A stretch of 64,000 bases of DNA from Tatumella citrea (GTDB lineage Bacteria; Pseudomonadota; Gammaproteobacteria; Enterobacterales; Enterobacteriaceae), in contig NZ_CP015579.1 in the NCBI RefSeq assembly GCF_002163585.1, positions 682,001 through 746,000 of the forward strand, written 5' to 3'. The notes under the pieces are model-generated. The model worked only from the letters and a program-made list of their open reading frames with translations, was not told where the DNA came from and ran no database searches. A program made the position numbers and the translations under genes. Positions 58,859 to 64,000 of this stretch are shown here, in pieces. How positions within the stretch are numbered: the stretch's first letter is position 1; every line of letters starts with the position of its first letter.

Positions 58859-59494
58859 ATGTTAACTGACAGCAAAATCCGCTCAGCAAAACCTCTAGCA
58901 AAATCATACAAACTCACCGACTCGCAAGGCCTGTACCTAACGGTATCGACCAGTGGCGCTAAGTTATGGTATTTCCGCTATCGCCTCTGTCTTAAAGAAA
59001 GCCGTCTGGCCTTTGGTCCCTATCCTCAGACTACGCTGGCGGAAGCCCGTGAAAAGCGCGATGCGGCGCGTAAATTACTGGCGTCCGGCATCAGCCCTTC
59101 TCAGCTTCGCAAGGCGAACAACTCCGCCGTTGATGAATCCCGAACATTCCAGTATGTCACGATGGCGTGGCACACCAGCAGCCTCAAACTCTGGTCGGAC
59201 GCGCACGCCGATAAAATCCTCACCTGCCTGAAACGCTACGTTTTCCCTGCTATTGGCGCGATGGATATCGCGCAGGTTGAAACCCGCCATCTGGCACAGT
59301 TGGTTAAAACCATCGACGATAAAGGCGTGCATGACGTCGCCGGACGGGTGCGCCAGCATCTGACCAAAATCATGCGCCACGCCGTACAGCAGGGCGTCAT
59401 CAAATACAATCCGGCTTACGATTTGGATGGCGTCGTGACCCCGGTAGTGACCCAACATGGTAATCCCCCCATTTTTAACGGAGGCGATAAGTAG
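58859..59494 (+). pseudogene. Truncated P4-type tyrosine integrase
   Basis: The first ~200 residues of a P4-like integrase: DUF4102 arm-binding domain (MLTDSKIRSAKPLAKSYKL, GLYLTVSTSGAKLWYFRYR, LAFGPYPQTTLAEAREKRDAAR) and the core-binding domain up to HLTKIMRHAVQQGVIKYNPA. The catalytic domain with the R-H-R-Y residues is gone: at 59458 the frame enters an IS element and ends after 12 foreign codons. ATG 58859 is the family start; the frame is open from 58781. The missing 3' half is not found on the other side of the IS, so the gene was deleted, not merely interrupted. Confidence 0.9.
59458..59470. repeat. IS terminal inverted repeat, orfB side
   Basis: TGGTAATCCCCCC, perfect inverted match to 60643-60655. 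Confidence 0.9.
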
Positions 59495-60323
59495 AATCAG
59501 ATAAGCGTTGAATATGTTGCATCGGCGTATAGCCATTCAGTGCCATATTCGGTCGCTCGTGATTATAAAACCATTGCCATCGCGTGGCATAGTTCTGCAA
59601 TTCATCCAGTGAGGTAAACAGGTGTTGTCCCAGCCAGTCATAGCGTACCGTCCTATTGTAACGCTCTATATAGGCATTTTGCTGCGGATTACCTGGCTGG
59701 ATAAAGTTAATCTGGATACCTCTTGTATTCGCCCATGATATCAACGTATTACTGGTATAGTCCGGTCCGTTATCACAGCGTATTGCTGTGGGTTTCCCTT
59801 TCCACTCAATAAGCTGTTCCAGCGTTCGTACAACCCGACTTGCCGGCAGAGAAAAATCGACCTCTATTGCCAGGGCTTCACGATTGAAATCATCAATAAT
59901 ATTTAACAGGCAGACCGAACGGCCATCCGATAATTGATCGTGCATGAAGTCCATTGACCAGCATTCATTACTGTTTTCAGGCACCGCTAACGCTTCGGGT
60001 TTCTCCCGTTTTAAGCGCTTTTTCGGCTTTATCCGCATGTTTAGCGACAGTTCGCAGTAAATCCGGTACACCCTTTTGTGGTTAAACCGGAGGTTTTTTA
60101 CATTACGGAGGTACAAAAAGCACAGGCCAAATCCCCAATTGCGCTGGCTGTCAGTTATGCGCAGCAGCCAATCAGCAATAGCTTCATTTTCTTCACTCAG
60201 TGTAGGTTGGTAGCGATAGCAACTTTCACTGACGGCAAATAACTGGCAGGCAAAACGAATACTGACTTGCCGAAGCCGGACCGCTTCTTGTGCCATCTGC
60301 TTCCGATGCGATGGTTTCACCAC
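59475..60323 (-). CDS. IS3-family transposase OrfB (DDE integrase domain)
   Basis: 282-aa catalytic part of the transposase, made as an OrfAB fusion. HTH_21 region near the N-terminus ([20 protein letters not shown]), then the rve integrase core with the triad D in [11 protein letters not shown] in [10 protein letters not shown], and E in [14 protein letters not shown]; the C-terminal [15 protein letters not shown] motif is present. The visible GTG is only where the open frame begins; expression needs the frameshift from orfA, which it overlaps by 7 bp. Confidence 0.93.
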   Translation of the reverse strand: MVKPSHRKQMAQEAVRLRQVSIRFACQLFAVSESCYRYQPTLSEENEAIADWLLRITDSQRNWGFGLCFLYLRNVKNLRFNHKRVYRIYCELSLNMRIKPKKRLKREKPEALAVPENSNECWSMDFMHDQLSDGRSVCLLNIIDDFNREALAIEVDFSLPASRVVRTLEQLIEWKGKPTAIRCDNGPDYTSNTLISWANTRGIQINFIQPGNPQQNAYIERYNRTVRYDWLGQHLFTSLDELQNYATRWQWFYNHERPNMALNGYTPMQHIQRLSDSTYRLR

Positions 60324-60583
60324 TTTTTTGTCATGGCTTCCTGAATTATCTCGGCTTTAAGCCGTTCTTCGGCATACATCTTTTTGAGGCGACGATTTTC
60401 GTCTTCCAGCTCTTTGAGACGGGTCATCATGGAGGCATCCATCCCACCAAAGCGTGAACGCCACTTATAGAAGCTGGCATTACTCATACCATGCTCGCGG
60501 CACAGTTCAGAAACCGGCGTTCCGGCTTCGGCCTGTTTGAAAATGGCCATAATCTGGCTGTCAGTAAAACGTGATCGCTTCAT
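60317..60583 (-). CDS. IS3-family transposase OrfA (HTH protein)
   Basis: 88-aa DNA-binding protein: HTH (~1-45, [41 protein letters not shown]) and a C-terminal leucine-zipper coiled coil ([22 protein letters not shown]). It recognises the IS ends and dimerises. It ends TKKW just after the slippery heptamer. Confidence 0.93.
   Translation of the reverse strand: MKRSRFTDSQIMAIFKQAEAGTPVSELCREHGMSNASFYKWRSRFGGMDASMMTRLKELEDENRRLKKMYAEERLKAEIIQEAMTKKW
60323..60330 (-). promoter_or_regulatory. Programmed -1 frameshift site between orfA and orfB
   Basis: On the minus strand the orfA frame reads A-AAA-AAG followed by TGG TGA. Slipping back one base puts the ribosome in the orfB frame, joining ...AMTKK to VVKPSHRK. 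Confidence 0.75.
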
Positions 60584-60642
60584 AGAGATCCCCCTGAATT
60601 CAGGTTAGTAGAAAATTCTACTTATGAACACACCGATTTTTC

Positions 60643-60655
60643 GGGGGGATTACCA
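60643..60655. repeat. IS terminal inverted repeat, orfA side
   Basis: Reverse complement reads TGGTAATCCCCCC; matches the other end perfectly over 13 bp. Confidence 0.9.
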
Positions 60656-61121
60656 TTTGACTCATCGTATACGAGGGGATGTTATATGTAGGTAGATAAA
60701 TGCTTTGGTAAAAAAATACTATAGATAATTATTCCACGATGAAAACTATATAGTACAAATAATTACTCTATTACTGCCATATGAAAGGCACATCAAAATA
60801 GAATATCATTTAATACCATATTTTACTGGATAGGTTAAAATGAATAGGGTTTAAAAAAACAAAGCCCCATGATAATATTGCACCCAAAAGTCTAAAAATA
60901 TCTATACAAATACTCCACAACTATCAAAGATAGATCTAAGCTAACAAATTCAGGCACTCATGTAAAACATTCACTAGCGCCCTCAAAAATAACAGGAAAC
61001 AGTTTGTATATCACCAAGTTTTTCATAACACTCACGTCCATTTTAAAACCCTTAGCTAAAATTTCATAACAATGCAACACATAGGCATTTTATTAATTAA
61101 ATTTTCTCTACTAGATTTATA
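60656..61121. other. AT-rich gap between IS and HNH gene
   Basis: 466 bp, strongly AT-rich, with stops in all frames; only frames under 30 codons are present (for example 27 codons on the minus strand at 60958-61041). No integrase remnant, RNA gene or clear terminator recognised. It is the 3' flank of the minus-strand operon and marks the change from core to island composition. Confidence 0.5.
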
Positions 61122-62207
61122 TCATGTATACAACATTAAATCCTCCAAAAAAGCCTTCATGTCATCTCCACGTTCAGGATCTAAACATTCAACATGTAAT
61201 AGCTCAAAAACCTGTGCTTTCAAGAAAGCACGATCAGCAAGTCCGACCTGGAGAACAGAATCAATATATTCTGGAATAGAAGCAGCAATTTCATCGCCTA
61301 ATAATTGGCCTTGATTACTGCTTAAATACCATACGGAAAATTGCTCAAGCCAAAATCTAAAGTCAACATCGAGAACGTCCCGTTTATAACGTTCTCTAAT
61401 TTTAAAAATACGGTCCCAATTTTCAGCTTGCTCCTGCGGCTCACCAATAAATTTAATATCCCATTTGGGAAGTCTAATAGCACCTCTGACACTGCCCGCA
61501 AAAGGTATACTTTCGGATAAGCTAACTTTAAAAAATGGCCCATGGTAGGGGTCTACACAATGCCGCCTATGTCCATCTTCATCAATTAGGACGTCTGTAT
61601 TTTTTTTAAAATCAGAATTACACTCGCTACACATTGGCGGAAGATTGCGAAAATCAGCTCCAGCAAAAGGATATTTAGAAATAGGCATGAAATGATCAAG
61701 GGCATGCCTTGGAGCCCCAGGTGCTCTTAAATACCCCAATCCACAGAATGGACAAATTCGCCATGGAAGGTGAAAATAAATAGCTTCATAATGAATATCA
61801 CGTAAGCACTTTCCCAATATATTTATAGTCGTTAGCTGTTTTTCAAAAAGAAATCGGAATAAATCATCGGCTACTTTTCGAATATTCTCTGGAAATTTAC
61901 CAATTCCAGTACAAACTGAATCATCATATAAAACGTTAGGCAAAGAAGTTTGCTGTCCCATAGTAATCAATAATGCTTCTTGATTCACACGTTCTAATTC
62001 AATAAATTCTCTTAGGAAATTTAAAATACGATCTCTGATACCACTACGAGTCTGTAGCTGTAACCGCCGATCGGGAGGTATCATATCAGGCCATGAAGAA
62101 ACATCACCACCATTAAGAATTGATCGCATAGAAACGTTCAATATATTAATAACTGTTGAATTTAACCAGTTTTCTTCTAGTGACAAGGGAGTGTATGTAA
62201 AAAGCAT
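61122..62207 (-). CDS. HNH endonuclease, last gene of a candidate defence operon
   Basis: 361-aa protein with a central HNH/beta-beta-alpha-Me nuclease domain (~150-205): zinc pair CPFC at 152-155, catalytic His in ALDHFMPISKYP (~172), Asn in FRNLPPMC (~188), second zinc pair CSEC at 193-196 and N-x-DFKKN. The N-terminal ~140 and C-terminal ~150 residues match nothing I recognise. Its ATG overlaps the ATPase stop (TGATG), so translation is coupled. The gene is AT-rich compared with the core. By analogy with Septu-type pairs it would be the effector that cuts DNA or RNA once the ATPase senses infection; that is inference. It is longer than typical PtuB. Confidence 0.85.
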   Translation of the reverse strand: MLFTYTPLSLEENWLNSTVINILNVSMRSILNGGDVSSWPDMIPPDRRLQLQTRSGIRDRILNFLREFIELERVNQEALLITMGQQTSLPNVLYDDSVCTGIGKFPENIRKVADDLFRFLFEKQLTTINILGKCLRDIHYEAIYFHLPWRICPFCGLGYLRAPGAPRHALDHFMPISKYPFAGADFRNLPPMCSECNSDFKKNTDVLIDEDGHRRHCVDPYHGPFFKVSLSESIPFAGSVRGAIRLPKWDIKFIGEPQEQAENWDRIFKIRERYKRDVLDVDFRFWLEQFSVWYLSSNQGQLLGDEIAASIPEYIDSVLQVGLADRAFLKAQVFELLHVECLDPERGDDMKAFLEDLMLYT

Positions 62208-63805
62208 CAGTTACCTTTCTTTTTCAACATCCGTAAATGATTTGCCAAAAATGCTTTCTCGACAGACTGCCCAAACTCATTTAAAACCTGTTCAATTTTT
62301 TCTACATCATCTGATTTAAGTAACTCATTTATTCTCTCCTCGGCAATCTTTGATATCGGAGGGCTAATTTCAAAACAACTCTCAAGAATTCGGTCAAAAG
62401 TTGCCCCAAACGTTTCGATTTCGGGTTCTTTAACTATAATTTTGTCTTTATAGCGTGAAAATATTAATACTTGCTCTCTTGGCATATCAGATGGGACAAA
62501 AGGAGCGTGAGATGTAAGCAGAAGCTCTTGGTCATCTCTCGAACCTCTTAAATCCATTAAACGCTGAACAAACTTCACTCGCCATTGTGGATTGAAGTGT
62601 GATTCTGGCTCATCAAGAAGAAATAATGCATTCTTTTCGTTTATCATTGCGTATATACCAAGAATCAATGCTTGTTGATGCTCACCATCTGATAGTGACA
62701 CATAGTCAACAGCATTCTTCCTTTCACCAACAGGCCAGAAACGAACTTCTTCAAAACCGAAAACCATATCCTCTTGTTGCGGTTCTGGTAACCGAGAGGC
62801 AAAACGGCGTTCCTTTACTGCCCTCTCTAAACGTTTACGAGCAGGTCTCGGAATCGCCAAATCATTCAATAATGCAAGTTTGTGTAGTGCACGATAAAGT
62901 GAGAAAGCATCATTCCAAAAATAGGAAAAAGCATCACGAGTAGCTTCATTTATAAAAAAGTCAAAAATATATGTCTCAGTTTTCTTATCTTCGGTCCAAC
63001 AAGTCGCCGTACGCTTCAAAGACAAGATAATATTTTCAAGTTCATCGGTTAATTGAATACCTTTCCTCCCTGTATTTCTATTCCTTTTCACCGACGTTTT
63101 TGGCGCTGCCGAATGAGCCAAACGTACGACACAGCGACAAGAGGCAATATCTGAAAGACGAGCATGTCTCAGAATCTCATCTCTAATCTCTTGCTTTCCA
63201 AGCATAAGATTAGAGAATAACACCTCAAGATTGGTACCATAATCGATCATCATTAATCGATTATCTGGCAGGTTCATTGAGGCAGAATCCCCCAAAGCAG
63301 CTCCTGCCACATCGTTTGCATAACCGCTTCGACTGATCTGAAATGGCAAGCTCAGCGTCTCATTATCTCCAGATGTATAACCGATTACTATTGAAGGAAG
63401 ATACTTACCAAACTCAGGTGAGTCAGTACTAATTGGTTCTTGCAAACCATCACAATAAAGTTGAATGGGGCCAATATTTCGCCCTTGCTTGGTTCGAACC
63501 AGCTTAACATCTGTTAGCTTATTATTACTATCAAGCCCAATGAGATAATTCAGTTCAAAAAGCACATCATTGTTAGCACTTGCTCGTTCTTCCTGAGGCG
63601 CATGTTCATGCCATGCGGCCTGAAAAATCTCTGCTATTAATTGTAAAAACTGGGACTTACCCGACCCGTTTGGACCGATTAAACAAAGAGGTGACAATGC
63701 TTCACCTTGTTTTCCATCCGCTCCACGCCCAAACCAGACCTCAAGCCCATCAAACAACCTCCCATTGGTAGAAGAGCTTTCTACTTTTAGGTAGCGTAGC
63801 CTCAT
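62207..63805 (-). CDS. ABC/OLD-type AAA ATPase, sensor/regulator of a candidate defence operon
   Basis: 532-aa SMC-like ATPase: Walker A GPNGSGKS at 44-51, ABC signature-like LSDGEHQ at 371-377, Walker B ALFLLDEPES at 393-402 with catalytic Glu, and the H-loop TSHAPF at 431-436. The ~310 residues between Walker A and the signature form an insert, and no Toprim domain follows, so it is not OLD itself. It resembles 'restriction-system-associated' AAA ATPases and PtuA in layout. It overlaps the upstream gene (ATGA) and the HNH gene (TGATG), giving one coupled transcript. AT-rich composition supports horizontal transfer. Confidence 0.88.
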   Translation of the reverse strand: MRLRYLKVESSSTNGRLFDGLEVWFGRGADGKQGEALSPLCLIGPNGSGKSQFLQLIAEIFQAAWHEHAPQEERASANNDVLFELNYLIGLDSNNKLTDVKLVRTKQGRNIGPIQLYCDGLQEPISTDSPEFGKYLPSIVIGYTSGDNETLSLPFQISRSGYANDVAGAALGDSASMNLPDNRLMMIDYGTNLEVLFSNLMLGKQEIRDEILRHARLSDIASCRCVVRLAHSAAPKTSVKRNRNTGRKGIQLTDELENIILSLKRTATCWTEDKKTETYIFDFFINEATRDAFSYFWNDAFSLYRALHKLALLNDLAIPRPARKRLERAVKERRFASRLPEPQQEDMVFGFEEVRFWPVGERKNAVDYVSLSDGEHQQALILGIYAMINEKNALFLLDEPESHFNPQWRVKFVQRLMDLRGSRDDQELLLTSHAPFVPSDMPREQVLIFSRYKDKIIVKEPEIETFGATFDRILESCFEISPPISKIAEERINELLKSDDVEKIEQVLNEFGQSVEKAFLANHLRMLKKKGN

Positions 63806-64000
63806 TTTTTTACCCTCTGCAGATACATACTCGCAGTTTCCTTATCAAAAATCTGCTTTAGCCTAGGTTTTTCTTCTGCTAATAGTGCAAAAATTATATC
63901 TCGCATAGTGTCATATGGGATAGCATTTCGTTTAGCTATTTCTTCAAATAATAGCCCCTTGTCAGGCCAATTTTTACTATCTTCTAATAGGCTTTCTTTG
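63802..64000 (-). CDS. Unidentified gene upstream of the ATPase (C-terminal end only)
   Basis: An open minus-strand frame enters from the right edge and ends at TGA 63802-63804, overlapping the ATPase ATG by 4 nt. The last ~65 residues are visible: KESLLEDSKNWPDKGLLFEE, IAKRNAIPYDTMRDIIFALL, then AEEKPRLKQIFDKE and a terminal MYLQRVKK. The pattern of short helices with LFEEIAKRNAIPYDTMRDII suggests a winged-helix or helical C-terminal module. No catalytic motif is visible and the family cannot be named. It is the first visible gene of the operon and could be a nuclease, helicase or methyltransferase component. Confidence 0.75.
   Translation of the reverse strand, partial: KESLLEDSKNWPDKGLLFEEIAKRNAIPYDTMRDIIFALLAEEKPRLKQIFDKETASMYLQRVKK

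Larger units (their letters stand above)
59458..60655 (-). mobile_element. IS3-family insertion sequence (IS407-like), intact
   Basis: 1198-bp element bounded by inverted repeats starting TGGTAATCCCCCC at both ends, with a second matched block ATAAGTAGAAT ~27 bp further in. It carries overlapping orfA and orfB with an A-AAA-AAG slippery site and a complete DDE triad. No 3- or 4-bp target duplication is seen: flanks are ...CAACA at the left and TTTGA... at the right. The group assignment rests on the OrfA/OrfB character and CCCC-rich ends; the exact IS name cannot be given. Confidence 0.9.

Noticed and set aside
60958..61041. 27-codon minus-strand frame after AAGGG, 3' of the HNH gene
   Set aside because: Too short, no homology visible, and AT-rich DNA yields such frames by chance.
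61072..61314. 80-codon plus-strand frame over the HNH gene end
   Set aside because: Antisense shadow of the HNH coding sequence.
62207..63805. Calling the ATPase an OLD-family nuclease or a definite PtuA (Septu)
   Set aside because: No Toprim nuclease domain follows the ATPase motifs, and the operon has at least one extra gene and a larger HNH partner than typical Septu.

Overview
The window is enterobacterial chromosome, about 58.6 kb of core-like DNA followed by the edge of a horizontally acquired island. Gene order over the first 31 kb follows the Escherichia coli hldE/ubiK/ribB ... tolC-nudF-yqiB-cpdA-yqiA-parE ... mdaB ... parC-plsC-ftsP ... dkgA-yqhC-yghB-metC-exbBD neighbourhood. A later block matches prfC-osmY-ytjA-yjjV-deoCABD. 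Protein resemblance is high, but several E. coli genes are absent (yqhD, yjjU, qseBC). Lineage-specific inserts suggest an Erwiniaceae-like genus such as Pantoea, Erwinia or Tatumella; that genus-level guess is inference only.

Region by region. 1-11 kb: cell envelope and housekeeping genes (end of hldE, ubiK, a promoter plus FMN riboswitch controlling ribB, ygiD, ygiC/ygiB, tolC, the nudF-yqiB-cpdA-yqiA-parE run). 11-20.7 kb: an accessory insert between parE and parC. It holds an EamA transporter, a Fur-boxed FepA/IroN-like receptor with an IroE-like periplasmic esterase, a divergent regulator/acetyltransferase pair, two LysR regulators, a small MoaF-like protein, mdaB and a periplasmic PheC-like protein. 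20.9-31.2 kb: parC, plsC, ftsP, a small YmgB-like gene, dkgA, yqhC, yghB, metC and Fur-boxed exbBD, which energises the receptor above. 31.4-37.2 kb: a citrate/tricarballylate-type transporter, an MHYT-GGDEF-EAL enzyme, ydcR and ylaC.

37.4-43.4 kb: a compact operon of circularly permuted ATP-grasp, alpha-E, transglutaminase-like and Anbu proteasome-like genes, preceded by a good GG-N10-GC sigma-54 promoter candidate. It is followed by a two-domain acyltransferase resembling the ornithine-lipid synthase OlsF. 43.4-58.5 kb: ftnA, prfC, a transporter plus mandelate-dehydrogenase-like oxidase behind a long untranslated region, osmY, ytjA, yjjV, the deoCABD nucleoside catabolic operon, and a PBP2 gene lying away from any rodA.

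58.6 kb to the end: a tRNA-Phe gene with a P4-type integrase directly downstream. The integrase is cut off before its catalytic domain by an intact IS3-family element with no visible target duplication. Beyond it the DNA becomes strikingly AT-rich and carries a minus-strand, translationally coupled operon: an unidentified gene running off the window, an ABC/OLD-type AAA ATPase, and an HNH endonuclease. This is the best candidate for a new or poorly described anti-phage system here, but its first gene or genes lie outside the window.
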